Shown here: piece after piece, positions 1-8,369 of the stretch
Numbering within the stretch: position 1 is the stretch's first letter
Layout: each line of letters begins with the position of its first letter
Origin: Arcobacter sp.
GTDB taxonomy: Bacteria > Campylobacterota > Campylobacteria > Campylobacterales > Arcobacteraceae
DNA: 38,678 nt
Direction: 5' to 3'
Assembly (NCBI GenBank): GCA_002869565.1
Contig: PKUJ01000019.1
Coordinates: 1 to 38,678, forward strand
Notes under the pieces: generated by a model
The model's database searches: none
What the model saw: the letters and a program-made list of their open reading frames with translations, nothing else
Told to the model about the DNA's origin: nothing
Position numbers and translations under genes: made by a program

Positions 1-1908
1 GAAATAAAAAAAGAAGTTACAAAAGAGTCTAAACCAGTTTCAACTACTTCTTTATTGGATAGAATGATTATTGAAGCTAAAAAGAATATTAAAACAACAC
101 CTAACGTGGTATTAGAAGAAAAAGCAGCTTCAAATATAGAGATTGTAAAACAAGAACCCACTTTAGTAACGAAAGAGAATACTTCTACTTCAAAAGAGGT
201 ATCTAAAGAATCAATGACAAATGTTGTTGTAAAGAATGTAGAAAAAGAGATAATAGAAAATCCAATAACAAAAGAATTAAAAAATAGTAGTGAAATAGAA
301 AATAAGATAGAAAATAAAAATATAGAAAAAAATGTAAATACAAATACAAAAGATAATTTAACTCAAGATAATTCTGAAATAGAAACAGTAAAAACACAAA
401 ATCCAAAAATTGAATTAACAGTAGATACAAAAAACAGTGAGTTAAAAAATGAGGGTCAAAGTATCCCAAAAATACAAGTAGAAGAATTAAAAGATAAGAA
501 TATTCAAACTGTAAATGTAAAACAGATAAATGAAGAAATAAAAACAAATATAATTAAAGAAGCTATTCAGTCAACAATAAATTTTGATGATATTTCAGAT
601 GAATCAAAAAATATAGTAAAATCAGTTGATAATATAAAAAAAATAGTTCCTGAGGAAGCAGAAAAAAATTCTGAAAAAAATCTTGAGCCTAATGAAAAAA
701 CAAAAAATGAAACAAAAATTGATAATAAAGTAGGAAAGACTTTAACTGAAAAAATCAATGTAACTACAGAAAAAGAAAATCTTTCTACAGCTACTACTAA
801 TACATCTGTAGGAACTGATAATAAAACTGTTTCAAAAGAATTTGCAAAATTAGATCCTAGTGCAATTGTAAAAGATGAACAACGAGTTAATATAAATAAA
901 GGTGATTTATTAAAAGATAATTCTGAAGATTTGAAAACTCCCTCTGAGTCAAAAAACACAAGATCTCTGATGGATAGGTTACTTGAAAATGCTAAAAACT
1001 CTACCCCAAGTGTTAATAACAAAAGCTTGGAAGAACAAAATACAGTAAGTAAATCTAACGATGTTGTCACAAATATATTTTTAAGCTCACAAAAAAATTC
1101 AATTTATAATCAAATGGCTGCAAATAAAAGTGAAGGAATTCAAGTAGTAAAAGATGCAAAAAATGTAGGAGACATTAAAAAAGGTGCACAAATATTAGAT
1201 TTGGGATTAGATGAAAATTCTATTGAAATAGATGCTCTGAAAAATAATAGTAAAAACAATAGTTATAATGATAAAATAGAAAATAAAGATAGTTTATTAA
1301 ATAAACTTGCTTTTAATAGATATGTTAAAAATAATGAAGTTTTAGAAAAAGTAGTTAATCCCTCACCAAGTACTATATCTACTACAGGAACAATAAATAC
1401 AAGTACAGCTATTACAGGTGAAGAAGCTATTTCTTTAAATGTAAATCCTAGTTTAGCTTTAACTATTCAAAATAGAATAATTGGAGCACAACAACATATG
1501 TCTTCTATGATGTCAGATGTTGCAAGAAAAATGTATGAAAATTATAAACCACCAGTAACTGCCTTTAGAATTAATTTATTTCCAGCACAATTAGGACATA
1601 TTGCAATATTGATGAAAAATGATAAAGAAAATTCAATAACTATTAGTCTTAATATGTCTAATTCTAATACTCATGATTCATTTGTTGAAAACCAAGGAGT
1701 ATTAAGAGATGCTTTAAATAGAAATTTTAACAATAATCAAACAACATTTAACTTAGATTTTAATATGCAAAATGAGAATTCAAATAATCAATCATTTTCT
1801 GAAGATAATCAACATAATAAGCAGGATCATGAAAATGTATCTTCAAACGAAATATTGGAAGCTATTAACCAAAACCAGGATGTTGGTGAAGATTTAAATT
1901 ATTTATAG
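1..1908 (+). CDS. fliK: FliK-like flagellar hook-length control protein (5' partial)
   Basis: The frame is open from base 1, so the true start lies before the window; the first ATG (55) falls inside a conserved-looking motif and is not a credible start. The protein is extremely rich in Asn, Lys, Glu, Thr and Ser and looks disordered up to about nt 1480, as in FliK molecular rulers. A compact C-terminal domain at about nt 1546-1800 contains the segment PAQLGHIAILM, matching the Flg_hook domain that tells FlhB to switch export substrate. A leucine-rich motif, SLLDRM then EAKK, occurs near nt 46 and again as SLMDRLLENAK near nt 964. The stop is followed directly by the fliR ATG (TAGATG). FliK N-termini diverge strongly, so the call rests on the C-terminal domain and the fliR/flhB neighbours. 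Confidence 0.8.
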   Translation, partial: EIKKEVTKESKPVSTTSLLDRMIIEAKKNIKTTPNVVLEEKAASNIEIVKQEPTLVTKENTSTSKEVSKESMTNVVVKNVEKEIIENPITKELKNSSEIENKIENKNIEKNVNTNTKDNLTQDNSEIETVKTQNPKIELTVDTKNSELKNEGQSIPKIQVEELKDKNIQTVNVKQINEEIKTNIIKEAIQSTINFDDISDESKNIVKSVDNIKKIVPEEAEKNSEKNLEPNEKTKNETKIDNKVGKTLTEKINVTTEKENLSTATTNTSVGTDNKTVSKEFAKLDPSAIVKDEQRVNINKGDLLKDNSEDLKTPSESKNTRSLMDRLLENAKNSTPSVNNKSLEEQNTVSKSNDVVTNIFLSSQKNSIYNQMAANKSEGIQVVKDAKNVGDIKKGAQILDLGLDENSIEIDALKNNSKNNSYNDKIENKDSLLNKLAFNRYVKNNEVLEKVVNPSPSTISTTGTINTSTAITGEEAISLNVNPSLALTIQNRIIGAQQHMSSMMSDVARKMYENYKPPVTAFRINLFPAQLGHIAILMKNDKENSITISLNMSNSNTHDSFVENQGVLRDALNRNFNNNQTTFNLDFNMQNENSNNQSFSEDNQHNKQDHENVSSNEILEAINQNQDVGEDLNYL

Positions 1909-2658
1909 ATGCAAGAATTAATATCCTTACTTAATGAAGAAACTCTATTTCAATTTCTTTTGCTTTTTGCAAGACTTGTGTCTTTTGTAGCTTTTATGCC
2001 AGTTTTTGGACATTCAGCTGTAAGTGCAAGAATTAGAATTGTTTTTGCTTTATATATAGCTTTTTTTCTTTTCCCTTTAGTTACTCTTCAAGGCACTTTT
2101 ACACAAGAAGAGTTTATACTTGCGCTTATTAGTGAAATTACACTTGGTGTAGTTGCCGCAATTTTTCTTAATGTAATTTTTGCAGCAGTAAGAATTATTG
2201 GAGATTTTGTGGGTTATTCTACTGCTTTGTCAATGGCTAGTATGTTTGATCCTTCATCTGGAGCAAATGAAGGTTTAGTTAGTAGATTATTATATTGGAT
2301 TGCTTTAATAATATTTTTTGAAACGGGAATGTATGAAATGACTGTTGTTATTTTAGTAAAAAGTTTTTCAATGATTCATTTAGGTACATTTGATATTTTT
2401 TCTTATGATGGAATTCAAATTGCAATAGACGAAATAAAAAGAATGTTTGCTTTTGCTTTTGCTTTCGCTTTACCTCTTTTCTTTATTGGCTTTATTATGG
2501 ATATATATTATGGTTATGGAACTAAATCAATGCCAGCTTTCTCTCCTTTTGTTATTACTTTTCAGTTGAAATTTGCTTTAATATTTGTATTCTTAATAGT
2601 TGGTATGGAAGTATTTACTGAGAGTTTTACAAACTATATGATTACAAAGTTTCAATAA
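1909..2658 (+). CDS. fliR: Flagellar type III export gate protein FliR
   Basis: FliR joins FliP and FliQ in the helical export-gate core of the flagellar type III secretion system in the inner membrane. At 249 aa it has the usual family length. About six hydrophobic segments are visible (near residues 13-33, 41-60, 69-93, 125-145, 178-199 and 215-240). The loop around residues 97-119, with GDFVGY and MFDPSSG, is the typical conserved FliR region. The ATG abuts the stop of the upstream fliK, and no strong Shine-Dalgarno is visible, so translation is probably coupled. flhB follows after 14 nt with a good ribosome site. FliP and FliQ are not in this window. Confidence 0.95.
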   Translation: MQELISLLNEETLFQFLLLFARLVSFVAFMPVFGHSAVSARIRIVFALYIAFFLFPLVTLQGTFTQEEFILALISEITLGVVAAIFLNVIFAAVRIIGDFVGYSTALSMASMFDPSSGANEGLVSRLLYWIALIIFFETGMYEMTVVILVKSFSMIHLGTFDIFSYDGIQIAIDEIKRMFAFAFAFALPLFFIGFIMDIYYGYGTKSMPAFSPFVITFQLKFALIFVFLIVGMEVFTESFTNYMITKFQ

Positions 2659-2672
2659 AGGTGGAGAGATAA

Positions 2673-3731
2673 ATGGCTGGTGATGAAGAGGAAAAAACAG
2701 AAGAACCCACCGATAAAAAAATAGAAGATGCAAAAAAAGAGGGTAATGTACCAAAATCAATGGAAGTTACTGGTGCAGCAGTTTTGTTTTTTGGCTCTTT
2801 ATATCTTCTATTTTTTTCTGGACCTGCTTTAGATCAGATAAAAAAACTTTTTTTATATTCTTATAGATTTATTGGTGAAGAGATGACTGGAAATGTATTT
2901 TATTCCATTGGATATACGACGGTTATTACTTTAATTACAGCACTTTTACCTCTATTTATATTAATTATTATATTAGTTTTAATAACTAATTGGAGCCAAT
3001 TTGGTATTTTAGTTACACCTTTAAAACTTGATTTACAAAAGCTAGACCCTATTAAAGGAATGAAAAACATTTTCGGACCAAAAAAAGCTTTAGAGGCTTT
3101 AAAGTTAACTATGAAACTTACGATTATTGTAATAGTTATGTTTTTGCTTTTTATTTTTACATACAAAGCATTTTTATCAATGATGGATAAGGAATTACCT
3201 GCAACTATAGCAGCTATTATTGAATTAACTGGTTACTTTTTGGCTGCAATACTTCTTATTATAATAATTTTTGCTATAATGGATTTTTATTTTACAAGAC
3301 ATTATTATTTTAAATCTCTTAAAATGAGTAAACAAGAGATAAAAGATGAATATAAGAATATGGATGGAGATCCACAAGTAAAAGGTAGAATACGTAAGAT
3401 TCAAATGCAAATGGCTCAAAAACGTATGATGTCTGATGTTCCTGATGCTGATGTTGTTATCACAAATCCTACTCATTATGCAGTAGCGATGAAATATGAT
3501 AATCAAGTTGATAGTGCTCCTAAAATAGTTGCAAAAGGGATTGATTTTATTGCATTAAAAATAAAAGATATTGCAAGAGAAAACGATATTCCTATAATTG
3601 AAAACCCAGCATTAGCTAGATCAATTTATTCTCAAATTGAAATTGATCAAGAAATTCCAGGTGAGTTTTATAAGGCTTTAGCTGAAATTTTCTCATATGT
3701 ATATGAATTAAAGAAGAAAAAAAGAAGGTAG
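2673..3731 (+). CDS. flhB: Flagellar export substrate-switch protein FlhB
   Basis: FlhB sits at the export gate and changes export specificity from rod/hook to filament proteins after FliK senses hook completion. The 352-aa protein has a charged N-terminus, four membrane segments (about 30-50, 84-112, 146-170, 182-206) and a cytoplasmic C-terminal domain. The self-cleavage motif NPTH is intact at residues 265-268, with cleavage expected between N265 and P266. The ribosome site GGTGGAGAG lies just before the ATG. Cleavage-competent FlhB next to fliK and fliR is consistent with a functional switch. The gene ends 4 nt before the next start. Confidence 0.97.
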   Translation: MAGDEEEKTEEPTDKKIEDAKKEGNVPKSMEVTGAAVLFFGSLYLLFFSGPALDQIKKLFLYSYRFIGEEMTGNVFYSIGYTTVITLITALLPLFILIIILVLITNWSQFGILVTPLKLDLQKLDPIKGMKNIFGPKKALEALKLTMKLTIIVIVMFLLFIFTYKAFLSMMDKELPATIAAIIELTGYFLAAILLIIIIFAIMDFYFTRHYYFKSLKMSKQEIKDEYKNMDGDPQVKGRIRKIQMQMAQKRMMSDVPDADVVITNPTHYAVAMKYDNQVDSAPKIVAKGIDFIALKIKDIARENDIPIIENPALARSIYSQIEIDQEIPGEFYKALAEIFSYVYELKKKKRR

Positions 3732-3735
3732 GATT

Positions 3736-5730
3736 TTGAGAGTATTTATTGTATTTGTATTGCTTATCTCTTTTCTTTATGCAAAAAAAGATTTTTATTA
3801 TGGTTTTATTGATTCTTCTGGTGCTCAAATTTCACAAAAAAGAACTCAAGAGATTACTGATGGGTTTAGAATAATAGAACATGCAAGAGCTTTATCTAAA
3901 GAAGGTAAGATATCTGAAGCTTATTCCCAAATAAACACTTTTAAGAAGCAAAATACAATCAAAATTTTAGATTCAGATTTAATTATCTTAAATTCAGAAT
4001 TGTCATTAAAAAAGAAAATGAAAAGATTAATTATTGAAGCTGCAAAAGAACTTGAAGAAGCAATAAATGATTCTAGAATTCATGAAGAAGATTTAGCTCG
4101 CGCGTATATGGTACTTGTGGAGCTAAAACTTAATATGAATAAATCAAAAGATGCTACATATTTTGCAAATATTATCATAAATAATTTTGATAATAAAATA
4201 ATAAAAGCGTATGGAAAAATTTATTTAGCAAAAGTATATAGACATCAAAAATTTTACAGTAAGGCTATTTCAGTTTTATATAAAGTATTAACTGAGACAA
4301 CTGACGTATTGGTAGCAACAATTGTTGCCGATGAACTTTTTGATGTATATATATTAGATGATAAAAGAGAAGAAGCTTATGAACTAATTTCAAAAGTTCT
4401 TAAAAAGAATATGGATTATTATGCTGAAGATTCTTTTTTAGCTTTAGAGAAAGTGAATCGTCTTATAAAAGTTGGAATGCCAGAATTTGCAGTGGAAATT
4501 TTAGAAGAATTATTAAAAAGAACTGATAAACCTAGTTCTATTGAGGATTTTAAATTTAAATTAGCTGGTACTTATATGGAGATGTATGACAGAACAGATA
4601 AATATCTAACTAAATCAAAAGAGTTATATAAAGATATTATTAATGATTATCCAGATGCTAGCTATTTCAAAAAATCAAAAATGTATTTAGATGAAATTTT
4701 GATGAGAGAAAGAAAAATAAATCCGGCTGTTTTAGCAACAAAATATGAAAATTCCGAATCAATGCAACAGAAAATTTTATTACAAGAACTTTTAAATGAT
4801 AAATTTCAAAAGAAATATGATTTAATATTAAAATCTAAAAAAATTTATAAAAAAATTTCAAATACAATTACAAAAAGATTTGGTTATGAATCTGTTGATT
4901 CAATTTTTGACGAAGTTAATATTGATATGATAAAAGACTATTTAAGTAGAGGTAAATGTTTTTTATTAAATAATGCATTAAAAACATCAAGAAATGAAAC
5001 TTTAGAGCTTTTAATAAAAGATGAAAAAATTAAGTATCAATTTTTTGAATGTTTAATTGAAGTTCCATATGAAAAAGCTTATCTACTTTTAAAGGAGACC
5101 TTTAATAATAGTAGAGATGCAAATATATATTTATATTTAGAAAGAATGGCTTTAGTTTTAAAAAAATATGAAGAAGCAGTAAATTTTTCAGCAAAGGTTG
5201 AGATGGTTGATAATAAGGAGGTTCTTAGTAAAGAATTTTTGTATAGATTTTTAGTTTTAAATGAAAAAAATGATTCGCTTGCTCTTGATAAATATTTTAA
5301 TTACGCATATCAAAATCAGAATTTTATATCAGATAATAAAAATAACCCTCTTATTATAGATTTTTATTATAGTTATTATTTATATTTATTAAAAAAAGAT
5401 TTAAAAGATGAGGCTTTAAAAATATTAGAAAAACTTTATACTAAGCAAAATGAAACAAAGGCTCATATTTATTCTCCCTTTGTTGAAATAGAGTTATCAA
5501 AAATAGAGCAAAAAAATAACAATAATAGACAGGCCTTAAATTTATTATTGGATGCATTAGAATATACCCGAAGAATGAAGCCGAATGATTTAGCACAAAC
5601 TTATTATGAAATAATAAAACTTTATGAAGAATTTAATAATAACCTTAAAAAAGAAGAATTTATAAACAAATGTAAATCAATTGAAAATACAGAAGACAGT
5701 TTATATAAAAAAATGTGCGATGAGATGTAA
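3736..5730 (+). CDS. Secreted TPR-rich protein of the flagellar operon (PflA-like candidate)
   Basis: A 664-aa protein starting at TTG, preceded by AGAAGGTAGGA as ribosome site. It has a signal peptide (hydrophobic residues 2-15, then AKKDF), so it should be periplasmic. The rest is almost wholly helical, with repeated Leu/Ala/Tyr-spaced helix pairs typical of tetratricopeptide repeats, for example residues 45-75, 100-200 and 560-640. It lies 4 nt after flhB and overlaps fliI by one base (TAATG), so it is translated with export genes. Campylobacterota motors carry periplasmic TPR scaffold proteins such as PflA; a signal peptide plus TPRs in a flagellar operon fits that role. I cannot align it to PflA here, so the name is a hypothesis. 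Confidence 0.6.
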   Translation: MRVFIVFVLLISFLYAKKDFYYGFIDSSGAQISQKRTQEITDGFRIIEHARALSKEGKISEAYSQINTFKKQNTIKILDSDLIILNSELSLKKKMKRLIIEAAKELEEAINDSRIHEEDLARAYMVLVELKLNMNKSKDATYFANIIINNFDNKIIKAYGKIYLAKVYRHQKFYSKAISVLYKVLTETTDVLVATIVADELFDVYILDDKREEAYELISKVLKKNMDYYAEDSFLALEKVNRLIKVGMPEFAVEILEELLKRTDKPSSIEDFKFKLAGTYMEMYDRTDKYLTKSKELYKDIINDYPDASYFKKSKMYLDEILMRERKINPAVLATKYENSESMQQKILLQELLNDKFQKKYDLILKSKKIYKKISNTITKRFGYESVDSIFDEVNIDMIKDYLSRGKCFLLNNALKTSRNETLELLIKDEKIKYQFFECLIEVPYEKAYLLLKETFNNSRDANIYLYLERMALVLKKYEEAVNFSAKVEMVDNKEVLSKEFLYRFLVLNEKNDSLALDKYFNYAYQNQNFISDNKNNPLIIDFYYSYYLYLLKKDLKDEALKILEKLYTKQNETKAHIYSPFVEIELSKIEQKNNNNRQALNLLLDALEYTRRMKPNDLAQTYYEIIKLYEEFNNNLKKEEFINKCKSIENTEDSLYKKMCDEM

Positions 5731-7034
5731 TGGATATTGATTCACTTCTTAATAGTATAGATGCCACAAATTTATCCATTCCTTTTGGTCGTATAAAACA
5801 CATTTCTACTACAACAATAAAAGCAGTAGGGATTGAAGTAGCAGTTGGGGACATAGTAAAAATTGAATCACAAGCTCATCTTTATACTGTTTTAGGGATG
5901 GTAGCATCTATTGAATCAGGAGATTTTACAATAGTTCCTTTCTCTTTTATTGAAGGGTTTAGAATTCATGATAAAGTATATCTTCAAAAAGAGGGATTAT
6001 CTGTTAAGACTGGATATGGATTACTAGGACGTGTAGTTAATGCTTTAGGTGAACCCATTGATGATAAAGGGAAAGTTAGAGATTTAGAAGAAAGTTCTGC
6101 TATTAATAAACTTTCTATGCCAGCTCTTGAACGTGGAATAATAAATGAAAGATTTTCAACAGGAGTGAAGGCTATTGATTCAATGTTAACTTCCGGGAAG
6201 GGCCAAAAAGTAGGAATTTTCGCAGGTTCAGGAGTTGGTAAATCTACTCTAATGGGAATGATTGTAAAAGGCTGTGAAGCTCAAATAAAAGTTGTTGCAT
6301 TAATTGGTGAAAGAGGTCGTGAGATACCAGAATTTATTCACTATAATTTAAATGATAATTTGGAGAATACAATAATAGTTGCAGCGACTTCTGATGAATC
6401 TGCACTTATGCGTAAATATGGTGCTTTTACTGCTATGGCAATAGCAGAATTTTTTAGAGATAAAGGACATGATGTACTTCTTATGATGGATTCCGTTACA
6501 AGATTTGCTATGGCACAAAGGGAAATTGGTTTAAGTACAGGTGAACCGCCAGTTAGCAGAGGATATCCACCTTCTGTATTCGCATTATTACCTCAATTAA
6601 TGGAACGTGCAGGAAATAATGCAAAAGGATCAATTACCGCCTTTTTTACTGTTCTTGTTGATGGAGATGATATGAATGATCCTATTTCAGATCAAAGTAG
6701 ATCTATATTAGATGGACATATTGTTCTTACTCGAGATTTAACAGAGCAAGGCTTTTATCCTCCTATAAATATACTTAAATCAGCTTCTAGGGTAATGGAT
6801 AAAGTAGTAGATGATGAACATTATAATCACTTTTTAAAGCTAAAAAGAGTATTATCGTTAATAAAAGAGAATGAAGTTTTAGTTCGTGTTGGAGCCTATA
6901 AACCAGGGATGGACCAAGAACTCGATGATGCACTAGCTAGGAAAGATAAAATTAGAGAGTTCTTGACACAAACTATGAAAGAACAGTATAATTATAATGA
7001 TATAGTACACAAACTTAAGGAGGTATTCCAATGA
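5730..7034 (+). CDS. fliI: Flagellum-specific ATPase FliI
   Basis: FliI is the cytoplasmic hexameric ATPase of the flagellar export apparatus and delivers substrates to the FlhA/FlhB gate. The 434-aa length is normal for the F1-ATPase beta-like family. The Walker A motif AGSGVGKST is at residues 165-173; GERGREIPEF and the conserved DSVTRFAMAQREIGLSTGEPP-type region follow. The N-terminal beta-barrel and the C-terminal helical domain are both present. The ATG overlaps the preceding stop by one base (TAATG) and its own stop overlaps flgL by four bases (ATGA), so three genes are translationally linked. The regulator FliH is not in this window. Confidence 0.97.
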   Translation: MDIDSLLNSIDATNLSIPFGRIKHISTTTIKAVGIEVAVGDIVKIESQAHLYTVLGMVASIESGDFTIVPFSFIEGFRIHDKVYLQKEGLSVKTGYGLLGRVVNALGEPIDDKGKVRDLEESSAINKLSMPALERGIINERFSTGVKAIDSMLTSGKGQKVGIFAGSGVGKSTLMGMIVKGCEAQIKVVALIGERGREIPEFIHYNLNDNLENTIIVAATSDESALMRKYGAFTAMAIAEFFRDKGHDVLLMMDSVTRFAMAQREIGLSTGEPPVSRGYPPSVFALLPQLMERAGNNAKGSITAFFTVLVDGDDMNDPISDQSRSILDGHIVLTRDLTEQGFYPPINILKSASRVMDKVVDDEHYNHFLKLKRVLSLIKENEVLVRVGAYKPGMDQELDDALARKDKIREFLTQTMKEQYNYNDIVHKLKEVFQ

Positions 7035-8353
7035 TTAGGTCAACTGAACAAACGTTATTTAGACTAGACAATCTTAATGCCGAACAGCAAAGAATTTCTT
7101 ATCAAATGAGTACAGGGAGAAAACTACAACAAGGTAGTGATGATTCTAATTTATATGCTAGAGAAATATATGTAGATGATAAAATTAGTGTTTACAAAGG
7201 GCTGAAAGTTCAAATTGAAAGAACAAATGCACAAAACAATGTATCTGATTCCATTTTAGCAGATGCAAAAGATTTGCTCTCATATGTAAAATCAGAAGTT
7301 TTAAAAGCTTTAAATTCAACAACTGATGATAATGCTAGAATTTCAATCGCAATTAATTTAGAAGGTGTAAAAGAAAATCTTTTAATGCTTGCAAATGAAC
7401 AAGTTGAAGGAGAATATCTTTTTGCAGGTTCGGATACATCAGTTAAGCCATTTGTTATGGATGCTACAGGTTCTGTAAAATATATGGGTGCTAATGAACT
7501 TAGAAAGATTGCTGTTGAAGAGGGTTCTTATCGAGATAGAGGAGTTACAGGTCGAGAGACATTTGACAATAGTACAGTTGCTAATGCTGGGGAATCTCTA
7601 GAATTTTCTTTAGATGAGAGAATTTATGACCAAGATGGGAATGAGTGGGAATTAAAAAATGATTGGGTTGCTGTCATTGGGACTCCTCTTGCATTTAACA
7701 ATACGTATGATCTTATAGATAATAATGGTACTTATTGGGATTTAGATGAGTCAGTTCCTCAATTGGTTGATATTTCAGGTAATACAATACCTCTGACAGG
7801 AGGAGGTCCTGGGTATGCTGTAAATTTATCTCCTTCTGATGGAATTGAATATTTAAAAGCAAATGATTTAGTGATGTTAGATTCTAGTGGTAATCAGACT
7901 GCTACATTTGTGAAAATCAATCAAAATGCAGAAGGTAATTTGTCAATTGATACTCCCTCTACTACCGGTTCAAAATTTGAAACTAGATATAGTGTATTTG
8001 AAACTTTAGATAATATTATTAATGCATTAAAAAAAGTTGATTCATCTGGTACTTCTATTTCTGATACTGAAGCAAAAGCGGTATTGGAATCTGGACTTAC
8101 TAGCATTTCAGAAGATTATGACAGAATGAATTTAGGCCATGCAAAACTTGGTGCAAGAAATAAAGTGTTTGAAATATCATATGAAAGAGTTAGTGCAAAA
8201 CTTACTCAATATAATATTTTATCACAAGAGATTGGAGCTGCAGATTTATCTAAAGTTGCAGTAGAGGCAAAAGCATTAGAGCTTACATATACGGCATTAT
8301 ATTCGACAATTAACAAAATGAACGAGTTATCGTTAGTTAATTTTATTAGATAA
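7031..8353 (+). CDS. flgL: Flagellar hook-filament junction protein FlgL
   Basis: FlgL (HAP3) forms the ring between the hook and the flagellin filament. The N-terminal flagellin-like helical region (residues 1-140) includes the segment ending in EYLFAGSDT, typical of FlgL, and the C-terminal helical region (about 330-440) resembles the flagellin C domain. At 440 aa it is longer than the roughly 300-aa enterobacterial protein. The extra length is a beta-rich, Gly/Asp/Asn-rich middle section (about 150-320) that would be exposed on the outside. The ribosome site AAGGAGG is at 7018-7024 and the start overlaps fliI by 4 nt. Flagellin itself is not encoded nearby. Confidence 0.9.
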   Translation: MIRSTEQTLFRLDNLNAEQQRISYQMSTGRKLQQGSDDSNLYAREIYVDDKISVYKGLKVQIERTNAQNNVSDSILADAKDLLSYVKSEVLKALNSTTDDNARISIAINLEGVKENLLMLANEQVEGEYLFAGSDTSVKPFVMDATGSVKYMGANELRKIAVEEGSYRDRGVTGRETFDNSTVANAGESLEFSLDERIYDQDGNEWELKNDWVAVIGTPLAFNNTYDLIDNNGTYWDLDESVPQLVDISGNTIPLTGGGPGYAVNLSPSDGIEYLKANDLVMLDSSGNQTATFVKINQNAEGNLSIDTPSTTGSKFETRYSVFETLDNIINALKKVDSSGTSISDTEAKAVLESGLTSISEDYDRMNLGHAKLGARNKVFEISYERVSAKLTQYNILSQEIGAADLSKVAVEAKALELTYTALYSTINKMNELSLVNFIR

Positions 8354-8369
8354 AATTTATTAGTATTAG

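Noticed and set aside
203-1070. Two long minus-strand frames opposite fliK (203-547 and 567-1070)
   Set aside because: They are complements of the Asn/Lys/Glu-rich FliK sequence, giving Leu/Phe/Ser-rich nonsense with no ribosome site.
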